From contig DAORJK010000002.1 of NCBI GenBank assembly GCA_035438985.1, positions 62,001-126,000 on the forward strand: a stretch of DNA of 64,000 nucleotides. The letters run 5' to 3'. The notes beneath the pieces are model-generated. The model did not search any database and was not told the DNA's origin. It saw nothing but the letters and a program-made list of their open reading frames with translations. Origin of the DNA: UBA4408 sp002389785. GTDB taxonomy: Bacteria; Bacteroidota; Bacteroidia; UBA4408. Below, piece after piece: positions 26,915-36,012 of the stretch (position 1 is the stretch's first letter; every line of letters begins with the position of its first letter). The position numbers and the translations under genes are program-made.

Positions 26915-27276
26915 ACTTTTCTAAATTTTAAATGTAGCAATACGACTATTGTAACCTTCTAAAGGTTTAAATTAACTAAATTATTTTTGATTTTAGATAA
27001 ATGCTTTTGTCCCTAATTTAAATTTCGAATGAATAGAAATTATTGTTGGAATGCAGATTTGGCGACTGCCTGCCGTAAATAAGTTATCGCTATTTCAGGC
27101 TGGGATTCTTAAGATTACCGCTAATTGGATTTCGTTGCAAATAATATTCATCCCTTTCAATTTTTATCGATTACAACAATCGTAAACAAGAAAAATAAAT
27201 TTATAAAATTGCGGATAAGCATTTTTGATTTCATTAGATTTACCATTTTAATCTCCACCCAACAATTCATCGACCT
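26915..27276. other. Intergenic region without recognised features
   Basis: This is 362 bp of AT-rich sequence between divergent genes. No TAnnTTTG element, hairpin, repeat or short coding frame that I would defend was found on either strand. Confidence 0.5.
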
Positions 27277-29136
27277 ATGATTAATTCAATAGTGAAACGC
27301 AGTTTAACAGGTATAGTTTTATTGTTATTAGCTTGTAATAGCCAATCTCAAAAGGAAAAACTTGTTGAAGATTCTACTTATACAGCAGAAGAAATAAAAG
27401 CCGAAACAGAAAAGGCCAATCAATTTTTCGACAAGGTTTTTGATGACTATGTAAGTCGCACACCTCAAACACAAACAAGACTCGGTATTAAAAAAGACTA
27501 CGATAAGTGGAACGATATTTCCGACGCTCATGCTCAAGCTGAAATTGCCATAACAACTGCAGCATTAACTGAGATGAAAAAGGAAATTAACTACGACAAG
27601 TTAGATGAGCAAGCCAAAATCAGCTATAAATTATTTGATACTCAAAGTACCCAAGAGATTGAAAATTTTAAGTGGCGCTTTCACAATTACCCGGTAAATC
27701 AACTAGATGGTTTGCACAACGACGTGCCATCATTTTTGATAAATTTTCATAGAATTGATAGTGTGAAAGATGCGAAAGCCTATGTCGCTCGCATTAACGG
27801 TGTGGCAACCTTATTTGATCAATTGTTGGAAGATTTAAAAATTAGAGAAGAAAAAAACATTATCCCTCCGCGTTTTGTATTTCCTTACGTATTAGCTGAT
27901 GCCAAAGGAATGTTAACCGGTTACCCGTTTGATAAATCGGGGAAAAACAATTCGCTATTTGAAGATTTTAGCACCAAGGTAAATGCACTTAAGAAGTGTA
28001 CTGCCGATGAGAAAAAAATGTTGTTAAGCGAGGCAGCCGAAGCCATGAATAAAAGTATGCGCCCCGCCTATGAAAAATTTATAGCCTATTTTACTGAACT
28101 CGAAAAGAAGGCAACCGACGATGATGGAGCGTGGAAATTTCCGGAAGGTGATGCGTATTATGCAGCTGCCTTAAAAGCTACAACCACTACTAATTTAACG
28201 GCCGATGAAATTCATGAAATTGGATTAAAAGAGGTAGCACGCATACATGCAGAGATGCATGCGATTATGAAAAAGGTAAATTTTAAAAATGATAATTTGT
28301 TAGAGTTTTTTGACTTTACACGCAACGACAAACAATTTTATTTTACAAACGATGCGAAAGGCAAAGAAGGTTATCGCGTTAAGGCTGTAAAGATAATTGA
28401 AGACATGAAAGCACAATTGGATGCTTTATTTATTACCAAACCCATGGCCGACATAGTTGTAAAACCGGTGGAAGCTTTTCGCGAAAAATCGGCAGCAGGT
28501 GCATTTTATGAAGAACCGGCAATTGATGGCACCAGACCAGGAACTTACTACATCAATTTATACAACATGAATGATCAGGTTACAACGCAAATGGAAGCAT
28601 TGGCGTATCATGAAGGTATTCCCGGACATCACATGCAGATTGCCATTTCGCAGGAGTTAAAGAATGTTCCGAAGTTTCGTCGTTTAGGCGGAGGCAATGT
28701 TGCTTACGTTGAAGGATGGGCATTATACTCTGAATTAGTACCAAAAGAACTGGGTTTTTATAGCGACCCATACTCAGATTTCGGACGCTTGAGCATGGAG
28801 GTATTCAGAGCTGCGCGTTTAGTGGTTGATACAGGTATTCACAGTAAAAAGTGGACTCGCAAGAAAGCGTTGCAGTATTTTCACGACAATACACCGAATC
28901 CGGAAGGTGACATTCGTAAAGAAATTGAGCGATACATTGTGTGGCCTTCGCAAGCAACCGGCTATAAAATTGGGATGATGAAAATTATGGAACTTCGTAA
29001 GTTAGCTCAAGAGAAGCTTGGAACTAAGTTCGACATTCGTGAGTTTCACGATGTTATATTAACTTCAGGACCGGTACCAATGAATGTTTTAGGAGATTTG
29101 GTAACAAATTATATCAGTAAGAAACTGTCCAAATAA
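27277..29136 (+). CDS. DUF885 family lipoprotein (putative zinc metallopeptidase)
   Basis: This 619-aa protein has a lipoprotein signal (hydrophobic stretch ending LLLLAC, lipid-bearing Cys near residue 20). Its DUF885 core has HEGIPGHHMQIAI (His445, Glu446 and His451 as likely metal site) and YVEGWALYSELVPKELG. It shares architecture with the lipoprotein at 21482-23233, but the two differ widely in sequence, so the duplication is old. It probably cleaves peptides at the periplasmic or outer-membrane face. It starts at ATG 27277 and has no co-directional neighbour closer than 200 bp. Confidence 0.86.
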   Translation: MINSIVKRSLTGIVLLLLACNSQSQKEKLVEDSTYTAEEIKAETEKANQFFDKVFDDYVSRTPQTQTRLGIKKDYDKWNDISDAHAQAEIAITTAALTEMKKEINYDKLDEQAKISYKLFDTQSTQEIENFKWRFHNYPVNQLDGLHNDVPSFLINFHRIDSVKDAKAYVARINGVATLFDQLLEDLKIREEKNIIPPRFVFPYVLADAKGMLTGYPFDKSGKNNSLFEDFSTKVNALKKCTADEKKMLLSEAAEAMNKSMRPAYEKFIAYFTELEKKATDDDGAWKFPEGDAYYAAALKATTTTNLTADEIHEIGLKEVARIHAEMHAIMKKVNFKNDNLLEFFDFTRNDKQFYFTNDAKGKEGYRVKAVKIIEDMKAQLDALFITKPMADIVVKPVEAFREKSAAGAFYEEPAIDGTRPGTYYINLYNMNDQVTTQMEALAYHEGIPGHHMQIAISQELKNVPKFRRLGGGNVAYVEGWALYSELVPKELGFYSDPYSDFGRLSMEVFRAARLVVDTGIHSKKWTRKKALQYFHDNTPNPEGDIRKEIERYIVWPSQATGYKIGMMKIMELRKLAQEKLGTKFDIREFHDVILTSGPVPMNVLGDLVTNYISKKLSK

Positions 29137-29239
29137 TAGTGTATCGGGCATTATTTACCATGAAAATCAAATGATAAACTTTGATATTTGATGGGCAAAA
29201 AATGATGTTTCAAAACTATTATATTCTAAACAATTACCT

Positions 29240-29247
29240 TATTTTTG
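29240..29247 (+). promoter_or_regulatory. -7 element upstream of ettA
   Basis: TATTTTTG matches TAnnTTTG, 97 bp upstream of the ettA ATG, implying a leader of about 90 nt. No correctly spaced TTG was seen. Confidence 0.4.
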
Positions 29248-29344
29248 CAAACCAATTCGACCATGGTTTTTAACCATAAAGACTGTAATTACAGGGATTA
29301 AAAAAAGGGATATTCAACTTAAACAAATCAATAAATAAGGTGGT

Positions 29345-31024
29345 ATGAGTGACGATAAAAAAGTGATTTTTTCAATGGTTAAAGTGAGTAAAATTTTTCC
29401 ACCGCAGAAGCAGGTGCTGAAAGATATTTATCTCTCATTTTTTTATGGTGCAAAAATTGGCATCATCGGATTGAACGGCTCGGGTAAGTCAACATTATTA
29501 AAAATTATAGCAGGTGTCGAAAAATCGTTCCAAGGAGATGTTGTGTTTTCGCCGGGTTATACGGTTGGTTATTTAGAACAAGAGCCGGTTTTGGACGAAA
29601 CAAAAACGGTGATGGAAATTGTTCGCGAAGGCGCTCAGGAAGTTGTTGACATACTAAAAGAATACGAAGAAATAAATAACAAGTTTGCCGAACCCATGAG
29701 CGATGAGGCAATGGAAAAATTGCTCGCTCGACAAGCAGTGGTGAGTGATTTAATTGAGCAGCACGATGCTTGGGAATTGGATACTAAACTTGAACGAGCC
29801 ATGGATGCCTTACGTTGTCCGGAAGGCGATACACCAATTAATGTATGTAGTGGCGGTGAACGCAGGCGTGTTGCATTATGTCGTTTGCTTTTAAAGAAGC
29901 CGGATATTTTATTGCTCGATGAACCAACGAATCACTTGGATGCAGAAAGTATTGATTGGCTTGAGCAGTTTTTACAAAATTATGCAGGAACCGTTATTGC
30001 TATTACGCACGATCGTTATTTCCTCGACAATGTTGCCGGATGGATACTTGAATTGGATAGAGGTGAAGGTATTCCATGGAAAGGAAATTATTCATCTTGG
30101 TTAGATCAAAAGGGAAAGCGCTTGGCCATGGAAGAAAAAACAGAAAGCAAACGGCAGAAAACTTTAGCACGTGAATTAGAATGGGTGCGGCAAGGAGCTA
30201 AAGGTCGTCAGGCTAAAGGAAAAGCCCGTTTGGCAGCATACGATAAGTTGATGAGCGAGGATGTTAAACAGAAGGAAGAAAAGTTGGAGCTTTTTATTCC
30301 GAACGGTCCGCGTTTGGGAAATGAGGTAATTGAAGCAGTGGATGTTTCTAAGGCTTTTGGAGATAAATTATTGTACGAACATTTGAATTTTAAATTACCT
30401 CCGGCAGGAATTGTTGGTATAATTGGACCAAACGGTGCCGGAAAAACTACCTTGTTTAAAATGATTATGAAACAGCTTGCTCCGGATGCAGGTGAATTTA
30501 AAGTAGGGGAGACGGTAAAGTTGAGTTATGTTGATCAATCGCACAACGAAATTGACCCGAATAAAACGGTTTGGGAAAATATTACCGGTGGGAATGAAGT
30601 GATTGAAATGGGCGGAAAAACTATTAATTCAAGAGCTTATGTTTCTCGTTTTAATTTTAATGGTGCCGATCAAGGAAAAAAATGTGGGATTTTATCAGGG
30701 GGTGAGCGTAACCGTTTGCATTTGGCGATGGCGTTAAAGGCCGAAGGGAATGTGATTTTGCTGGATGAACCAACGAACGATATTGACGTGAATACCTTAC
30801 GTGCATTGGAAGAGGGTTTGGAAAATTTTGCCGGCTGCGCTGTTATTATTTCGCACGATAGATGGTTTTTGGATAGAGTTTGTACGCATATTTTAGCTTT
30901 TGAAGGTGATTCGAGTGTATATTATTTTGAAGGAGGCTATTCTGAATATGAAGAAAATAAAAAGAAACGTTTAGGTGGCGATGCAACTCCAAAGCGAATT
31001 CGTTTTAAAAAGTTAGTAGTTTAA
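29345..31024 (+). CDS. ettA: Energy-dependent translational throttle protein EttA (ABC-F)
   Basis: EttA is a soluble ABC-F ATPase that binds the ribosomal E site and gates the first elongation step according to ATP/ADP level. The 559-aa protein has two nucleotide-binding domains: Walker A GLNGSGKST with signature CSGGERRRVALCRLL, and GPNGAGKTT with LSGGERNRLHLAMAL. Each has a LLDEPTNHLD or LLDEPTNDID Walker B. The ABC-F linker with basic helices lies around REWEW-like positions 265-310. The length matches EttA. It is followed by an unusually long hairpin. Confidence 0.93.
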   Translation: MSDDKKVIFSMVKVSKIFPPQKQVLKDIYLSFFYGAKIGIIGLNGSGKSTLLKIIAGVEKSFQGDVVFSPGYTVGYLEQEPVLDETKTVMEIVREGAQEVVDILKEYEEINNKFAEPMSDEAMEKLLARQAVVSDLIEQHDAWELDTKLERAMDALRCPEGDTPINVCSGGERRRVALCRLLLKKPDILLLDEPTNHLDAESIDWLEQFLQNYAGTVIAITHDRYFLDNVAGWILELDRGEGIPWKGNYSSWLDQKGKRLAMEEKTESKRQKTLARELEWVRQGAKGRQAKGKARLAAYDKLMSEDVKQKEEKLELFIPNGPRLGNEVIEAVDVSKAFGDKLLYEHLNFKLPPAGIVGIIGPNGAGKTTLFKMIMKQLAPDAGEFKVGETVKLSYVDQSHNEIDPNKTVWENITGGNEVIEMGGKTINSRAYVSRFNFNGADQGKKCGILSGGERNRLHLAMALKAEGNVILLDEPTNDIDVNTLRALEEGLENFAGCAVIISHDRWFLDRVCTHILAFEGDSSVYYFEGGYSEYEENKKKRLGGDATPKRIRFKKLVV

Positions 31025-31046
31025 TTTTATAATTAAACGGAAATGG

Positions 31047-31102
31047 CAACAAGTGCTTTTATTGAATTTAGTTTAAACTTAACTCAATAAAAGCACTTGT
31101 TG
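31047..31102. terminator. Very long perfect hairpin after ettA
   Basis: A 19-bp perfect inverted repeat (31047-31065 with 31084-31102; arms run CAACAAGTGC...ATTGA and the complement) encloses an 18-base loop that is itself largely self-complementary (AGTTTAAACT). It begins 22 bp after the ettA stop. There is no long T-tract after it, so it may be a terminator/mRNA-stabilising structure, or a binding site. Confidence 0.6.
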
Positions 31103-31158
31103 TTTGTAGGTTGAGGCTCGAATGCAAATGCTCAAAGAGATTAATTTTCGAGCAACAA

Positions 31159-31494
31159 TTAGTTGCTGCCTAATTCTATAATTTCTTCAATAGAAAAAAA
31201 TACAGGTAGCCCTTTCGATAATATTAAGTCACGTTCTTTGTTTGCTCCAGGACTTTCTTTCAAAAGTAAAAGAGCATCACAGGCATTAATAACTGCCAAC
31301 GATATATCCATTGTTACTTTATAAGGATCTGAAATTTTTGCTTTTTCTAATACCGGCAAAGCAGCATTCATTCCAATTAATGGAATATGTCCCAGTTCTA
31401 CCAGTTGGGCAGCGGCTATGTTCATGGCATCTAGGTTTAACTTTCTTTGTTCGGCTGTCTCTGCCGTGTAGGGTCCCGCTACTCATATTATCAT
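31159..31494 (-). pseudogene. Deoxyribosyltransferase-like (DUF4406-type) gene with in-frame TGA
   Basis: The open frame downstream of an ATG at 31425 gives 88 residues, but the same frame continues upstream as GPYTAETAEQRKLNLDAMNI. This is the conserved start of small nucleoside 2-deoxyribosyltransferase-fold proteins, followed by GHIPLIGMNAALPV, MDISLAVINACDALLLL, SPGANKERDL and GLPVFFSIEEI. An ATG at 31494 sits in frame but is followed by ATA ATA and then TGA at 31485-31483, just before GTA GCG GGA CCC. The intact family start would read roughly M-I-I-Y-V-A-G-P-Y. The gene therefore has a nonsense change at codon 4, or a sequence error; no start codon exists between the TGA and the internal ATG. 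I call it a probable pseudogene. Confidence 0.65.
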
Positions 31495-31517
31495 TTGTAG
31501 TTTATTTATTTTGTTTT

Positions 31518-32204
31518 TTACCTTACAAAATCGACTTCTTGTTTTTTTAGTTTATCATTTCGATAATACAACAGATATCGTAGGCATAGTGAAAGTGTAA
31601 TACCATTGCTAAATCCAGCTTTCAGTGTAGAAAGACTGAAGTTACCTAAACCGGGTTGAGCCGACGAAAAATACGCATAGTGATTGAGTAGGGAATCATT
31701 TCTGTTCAATAAAAAATTATATCCACATCCATATTCAAAAATCAATTTTGTGCTTAAGTTTCGCTCAAATCCAATATTACCAAAGGCCCCATAAGTAAAT
31801 TGTTTTGCATATTGTGGAAGTTTAAAACTGTTGTAATAATCATGAACAACTATATTGGCTGTAGCTTTATAGGATGCAAGTATAATTCCGGCTCCTGTAA
31901 AAAATCTTTTTCTTCGTGCATGTGTGCGATTATAATAGCGTATTCCAATACGGAAATAAGAACCACCAACTTTACGATTGGCTAATTTTTTAGATAGTTC
32001 CAAGGTATTCAAAAAAGGACGGTAACCGGCATCTAGTTTAGCACTTATTTTTTCATTCAATACAAATTCAGCAACAAATTCAGGAGTGGCATTGGATAAA
32101 CTCGCAAAATTTATTCCTGCCGAAAATTGTCGGTAAATCAAAGAATCCTTTGAATAGCTTAAAGTGGTGCCAAGTATCAAAAATAGGAGCAAAAGATACT
32201 TCAT
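31518..32204 (-). CDS. Predicted outer-membrane beta-barrel protein
   Basis: This 228-aa protein has a signal peptide (MKYLLLLFLILGTTLSYS) followed by alternating strands such as SAKLDAGYRPFL, YFRIGIRYYNR, RFFTGAGIILASY and GITLSLCLRYLLYY. It has no recognised family motif. Its ATG overlaps the stop of the lipoprotein gene upstream by 4 bp (ATGA), so the two are translationally coupled and probably work together at the outer membrane. Confidence 0.6.
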   Translation of the reverse strand: MKYLLLLFLILGTTLSYSKDSLIYRQFSAGINFASLSNATPEFVAEFVLNEKISAKLDAGYRPFLNTLELSKKLANRKVGGSYFRIGIRYYNRTHARRKRFFTGAGIILASYKATANIVVHDYYNSFKLPQYAKQFTYGAFGNIGFERNLSTKLIFEYGCGYNFLLNRNDSLLNHYAYFSSAQPGLGNFSLSTLKAGFSNGITLSLCLRYLLYYRNDKLKKQEVDFVR

Positions 32205-32668
32205 TTGTATAACTCAATTTTTAGCGTTTCTGAAACAGTATCATATTTAAGTACTATACAAGAATCAAATGTGTAACTTTTTATTTTAGGCTGATCAATC
32301 TTAAAAGTATATTTACATTCAGTGGAATATTCAATTCGTGAATTGTAGTCGAAAACAACCAAAGTTTCTGCAACAACAGTATCGCCGCTAAAAATAAAGG
32401 TGCTTTGAGGAGAGCTATGCACCAGGGGTAAAAATGTTAAACTATCTTTATTAAAGTAGGTAACTTGACCAATGCGTAAAACGCTATCTACTTCTTGCAC
32501 CTTACAATGAGTGTAACCATTGGCTTTAAATCCAGCCTTTTTGCCTACTTTAAGACTTACATCAATAGCTTGATATGTTCCTTTTTCTATTTTTTTGCAA
32601 TCATTTTCGCAAGCGAATAGTATTAGTAAAAAGAAGTAAAAAAATGAAGAATTAACCGAAAATTTCAT
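32201..32668 (-). CDS. Hypothetical lipoprotein
   Basis: This 155-aa protein has a type II signal sequence ending in the lipobox LFAC (Cys near residue 20). The mature part is beta-rich with two further Cys pairs (ENDCKK, EYSTECKY, FDSCIVL), which could form a disulfide. No known family was recognised. It lies 6 bp after the inositol monophosphatase family gene and overlaps the following barrel gene by 4 bp. Confidence 0.6.
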   Translation of the reverse strand: MKFSVNSSFFYFFLLILFACENDCKKIEKGTYQAIDVSLKVGKKAGFKANGYTHCKVQEVDSVLRIGQVTYFNKDSLTFLPLVHSSPQSTFIFSGDTVVAETLVVFDYNSRIEYSTECKYTFKIDQPKIKSYTFDSCIVLKYDTVSETLKIELYK

Positions 32669-32674
32669 GTGAAA

Positions 32675-33466
32675 TTAAGTCATATGTGTTTTTACTGCAT
32701 TTAATAGTTCATCAAATACAGCAGTGTTTCCACAAACAATTTCTTGACCATACAAATAGTTTTCGCCTCCTGAAAAATCGCTTACTTTACCACCGGCTTG
32801 CTGCACAATAAATGCACCGGCTGCCACATCCCAGGGTTTTAAACAATATTCATAAAATCCATCAAGTCTACCACAGGCAACATAGGCTAGGTCGGCAGCA
32901 GCTGAACCCAAACGTCGTATTCCATGGGTGTGCTGCATAAAATACTTAAACAATTCCATGTATTCATTCAATCTACTGTAATCATAGTAAGGAAATCCTG
33001 TTGCGAGCAATGCGTCTTTTAAGTTTGCAGTTTTTGTCACCGAAATAATGGTATCGTTCATATAGGCTGCACTATTTTCCCAAGCATAAAAACATTCATC
33101 AAAGTTGAGTTCATGAACTACACCTGCCACTAATTTTGTATCACGCATCAAAGCAATACTTATACAAAAACAGGGCAATGAGTGTATAAAATTGGTAGTA
33201 CCATCTAACGGATCTATAATCCAATTGTAGTGGGCTCCTTTTTTGGTAGAGGTATTTTCTTCTGCTACAAAACCACTTTCCGGAATTAATTTAGCCAGTC
33301 CATCTACCAATAATTTTTCGGCGGTTTTATCAACGTGTGTAACAAAATCGTTTAGTCCTTTTACCTCAATAGTGCCTTTTGTAAGTTTACCTTTTTCACT
33401 TAAAATATAAGCTCCTACCTCTTTTGTAAGCAAACAAACTTCCTTGGTAATATTTTCAAGATTCAT
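32675..33466 (-). CDS. Inositol monophosphatase family protein
   Basis: This 263-aa Mg2+-dependent phosphatase of the FIG superfamily has the metal-binding EEN (from VAEENTS), the core DPLDGTTNFIHSLP, and the second metal motif PWDVAAGAFIVQQAGG. The set matches SuhB/IMPase proteins, which hydrolyse myo-inositol-1-phosphate. Related members act on 3'-phosphoadenosine-5'-phosphate (CysQ) or fructose bisphosphate, and the substrate here cannot be fixed from sequence. It is downstream of lgt on the same strand (62 bp). Confidence 0.88.
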   Translation of the reverse strand: MNLENITKEVCLLTKEVGAYILSEKGKLTKGTIEVKGLNDFVTHVDKTAEKLLVDGLAKLIPESGFVAEENTSTKKGAHYNWIIDPLDGTTNFIHSLPCFCISIALMRDTKLVAGVVHELNFDECFYAWENSAAYMNDTIISVTKTANLKDALLATGFPYYDYSRLNEYMELFKYFMQHTHGIRRLGSAAADLAYVACGRLDGFYEYCLKPWDVAAGAFIVQQAGGKVSDFSGGENYLYGQEIVCGNTAVFDELLNAVKTHMT

Positions 33467-33528
33467 GTTTAGTTATTCAATTTTGTGTTCACAAACTAAG
33501 TTGTTTTGTGTAATAGCGTTTAGTTGCA

Positions 33529-34689
33529 TTACTGTGTTAAATTGTTTGTTGCTTTCTTTTTAAAATAGAAGATCCCATAACATCCTAAAACAACTAATGC
33601 TAATGATATAATTTGAGCTTGAGTGATACCGTGTCCAAATAAATGATATTCGGAATTTACACGAATGAGTTCGATTAAAAATCGCTCAATTCCGTTAAAT
33701 ATCAAGTAAATTGAAAAAAATACTCCGGTAGTACTTATTCGTTTTCGTATGCTCCACAATACAAGAAATAAAATACTACACATCATTATTTCGTATAGGG
33801 GAGTAGGATAAACAGGATTAGCAAGCATGGCGCAATGTTGTCCACTGCAACCCGGAATAGGTATACCTTCTCCAAGAACATTGTGTGGATAGCGATAGGC
33901 CCAGGTCCACTCGGGTAAAAAACTCATCCAAGAAGGCTGTGGAGCTAAATTATCAATACCCCAATCACCATCGCCCGCAATTTGGCAACCCATTCTTCCA
34001 ACGGCATAACCGGCCATAAGCGCAGGAGCACTAGTATCCATTAAATGTGGAAAATACAAGTTGTTTTTTTTCGCATATACCATCAAGGCGATGGTGGCAA
34101 CAATTAAACCTCCGTACCAAGTTAAACCACTAAATGAAAGTAAGGCATCAATTGGATCGGCCATAAAATCATCCATGTTTTCGAAATTGTGAAACAACTT
34201 TGCTCCAAGTAATCCACCTATCGCAGCTATCATGGTCATGTTTCCGACATGTTCGTGAGGGTGCATAGTAATTTCTTCCCATACTGGTGTATCGAGTTTA
34301 CCTTTCTGCTTTTCGCGATATTTAAGGTATACAGAAATACCTGCAACTAAAAGTCCTGCAATAAAATTTCCCGATAAGGATAAAATTATTGCTTGAGGAT
34401 TTTTGGTGAAAGATTCATAATTCATTAACGCATACCCTATTTTATAGCCAATAAAAAAACCAATTAGTGCCGATGAAACCAATTCGGAAATGCTAGCTGC
34501 TTCGCCTTTTAAGAACTTCACTTTGCTTGAGGGCATAAGACCAAGACTTTCTTTGCGTTTAATTTCTAAACTCCATAAATAGGCTGCTAGTAAAAAAGCG
34601 AGTGCTACAAAAAAGCCAAAACTTTGAATGGGTAATGGAATATTAATTCCCAGTAAATCTTTTAATAAATCAGTGATGGTTGGATACAT
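33529..34689 (-). CDS. lgt: Prolipoprotein diacylglyceryl transferase
   Basis: Lgt moves diacylglycerol from phosphatidylglycerol to the lipobox cysteine of prolipoproteins in the inner membrane, the first step of lipoprotein maturation. The 386-aa protein has about eight hydrophobic segments, the Lgt signature region [14 protein letters not shown] and the late [11 protein letters not shown] motif. It is about 90 residues longer than E. coli Lgt owing to inserts near residues 45-70 and 125-150, as is usual in Bacteroidota. The substrate supply is clear here: at least five lipoproteins are encoded in this window. Confidence 0.9.
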   Translation of the reverse strand: MYPTITDLLKDLLGINIPLPIQSFGFFVALAFLLAAYLWSLEIKRKESLGLMPSSKVKFLKGEAASISELVSSALIGFFIGYKIGYALMNYESFTKNPQAIILSLSGNFIAGLLVAGISVYLKYREKQKGKLDTPVWEEITMHPHEHVGNMTMIAAIGGLLGAKLFHNFENMDDFMADPIDALLSFSGLTWYGGLIVATIALMVYAKKNNLYFPHLMDTSAPALMAGYAVGRMGCQIAGDGDWGIDNLAPQPSWMSFLPEWTWAYRYPHNVLGEGIPIPGCSGQHCAMLANPVYPTPLYEIMMCSILFLVLWSIRKRISTTGVFFSIYLIFNGIERFLIELIRVNSEYHLFGHGITQAQIISLALVVLGCYGIFYFKKKATNNLTQ

Positions 34690-34720
34690 AATGTAAATTG
34701 AATAGGTAAAAAACGGATTT

Positions 34721-34728
34721 CAAATATA
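34721..34728 (-). promoter_or_regulatory. -7 element of lgt
   Basis: On the minus strand this is TATATTTG, an exact TAnnTTTG match 31 bp upstream of the lgt ATG at 34689. No TTG is at the usual -33 distance. Confidence 0.5.
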
Positions 34729-34798
34729 GCTTTATAATACAGGAGAATATTTTTTCAATAATTTTTTTTCAGCGACATGTATTGACGTTATAGCGTGC

Positions 34799-34806
34799 TA
34801 TTTTTG
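34799..34806 (+). promoter_or_regulatory. -7 element of recA
   Basis: TATTTTTG matches TAnnTTTG. A TTG at 34782-34784 lies only 14 bp upstream, shorter than normal. The element is 106 bp before the ATG at 34913. No LexA-type operator was recognised. Confidence 0.45.
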
Positions 34807-34912
34807 CCATCACTAACAACGATGTGAATAATAGTCTGATTAGAGTATTGTAAAGTCATGAAAGATTTTGCTTCTTTGTATTAGAAAAAAACGCATCTTA
34901 ATACTATCTAAC

Positions 34913-35956
34913 ATGAGTAAGGAAACTAAAGAGTTGAAAGAACCTAAGGACACAGCCAAGGAAATCAACAAAGAAAAAATGAAGGCATTGCAACTGACCA
35001 TGGATAAGTTGGAAAAAACCTATGGTAAGGGTGCTATCATGAAAATGGGTGATTCGGCCATTGAACAGATTGAAGTTATTAAAACAGGTAGTATCGGTTT
35101 GGATATTGCGCTTGGTATTGGTGGTTTTCCAAAAGGAAGGGTGATGGAAATTTATGGTCCTGAATCGTCGGGTAAAACAACCATCGCATTACATGCCATA
35201 GCCGAGTGTCAAAAAGCCGGTGGAATTGCTGCTTTTATTGATGCAGAGCATGCATTTGACCGTTTTTATGCTGAGAAGTTGGGAGTGGATACTGAAAATT
35301 TATTGATTTCGCAGCCCGACAATGGAGAGCAAGCATTAGAAATAACCGAAAATTTAATTCGTTCTGGAGCGATTGATATTATTGTAATTGATTCGGTTGC
35401 AGCCTTAACTCCAAAGAGTGAAATTGAAGGCGAAATGGGCGATTCAAAAATGGGATTACAAGCCCGTTTAATGAGTCAAGCCTTGCGAAAACTTACAGGA
35501 ACTATTAATAAAACCGGATGCTGCTGCATATTCATCAATCAATTACGTGAAAAAATTGGAGTAATGTTCGGAAATCCTGAAACGACAACCGGTGGTAATG
35601 CTTTGAAATTTTATGCATCTATACGTTTGGACATTCGACGAATTGGCCAATTAAAAGATGCTGAAACAGTAAATGGAAATCGTGTTCGTGTGAAGGTAAT
35701 TAAAAACAAATTAGCGCCACCTTTCCGATTAGCCGAATTTGATATTATGTATGGTGAAGGAATTTCTAAAGTTGGAGAAATTGTTGATTTAGGTGTAGAG
35801 CATAACATTATTAAGAAAAGTGGTTCTTGGTTTAGCTATGGCGATACCAAATTAGGTCAAGGCCGCGATGGAGTGAAGCAACTGATGCAAGATAATCCTG
35901 AATTGGCAGATGAATTAGAGAATAAAATTAAGGATGCTTTAAACAAAGAAGCTTAA
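34913..35956 (+). CDS. recA: Recombinase RecA
   Basis: RecA forms ATP-dependent filaments on single-stranded DNA for homologous recombination and triggers the SOS response. The 347-aa protein has the Walker A loop GPESSGKTT (82-90), IDAEHAFD, Walker [11 protein letters not shown], the L1/L2 DNA-binding loops around [16 protein letters not shown] and [10 protein letters not shown], and INQLREKIG. The start is the ATG at 34913. An in-frame TTG at 34868 would add 15 residues ([14 protein letters not shown]) that are absent from RecA. A terminator hairpin follows the stop. Confidence 0.97.
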   Translation: MSKETKELKEPKDTAKEINKEKMKALQLTMDKLEKTYGKGAIMKMGDSAIEQIEVIKTGSIGLDIALGIGGFPKGRVMEIYGPESSGKTTIALHAIAECQKAGGIAAFIDAEHAFDRFYAEKLGVDTENLLISQPDNGEQALEITENLIRSGAIDIIVIDSVAALTPKSEIEGEMGDSKMGLQARLMSQALRKLTGTINKTGCCCIFINQLREKIGVMFGNPETTTGGNALKFYASIRLDIRRIGQLKDAETVNGNRVRVKVIKNKLAPPFRLAEFDIMYGEGISKVGEIVDLGVEHNIIKKSGSWFSYGDTKLGQGRDGVKQLMQDNPELADELENKIKDALNKEA

Positions 35957-35971
35957 TATTACCAGCTTAAA

Positions 35972-36012
35972 AGAGGATGCAAGTTTATGAATGGCTTGCA
36001 TTCTCTTTATTT
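35972..36012 (+). terminator. recA terminator
   Basis: AGAGGATGCAAG (35972-35983) pairs with CTTGCATTCTCT (35995-36006) with one G-T pair and an 11-base loop, followed by TTATTT. An ATG at 35977 falls inside the left arm, which argues against it as the start of the next gene. Confidence 0.75.

Noticed and set aside
29166..29192. ATCAAAT...ATTTGAT inverted repeat before ettA
   Set aside because: The arms are only 7 bp, AT-rich and far apart, as expected by chance in this sequence.
31311..31550. 79-codon + frame opposite the broken deoxyribosyltransferase-like gene
   Set aside because: It is hydrophobic antisense sequence across two minus-strand genes, while the minus-strand reading carries clear conserved family motifs.
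34868..34912. 15-codon TTG extension of recA
   Set aside because: The extra residues are not found in RecA proteins, and ATG 34913 gives the normal N-terminus.
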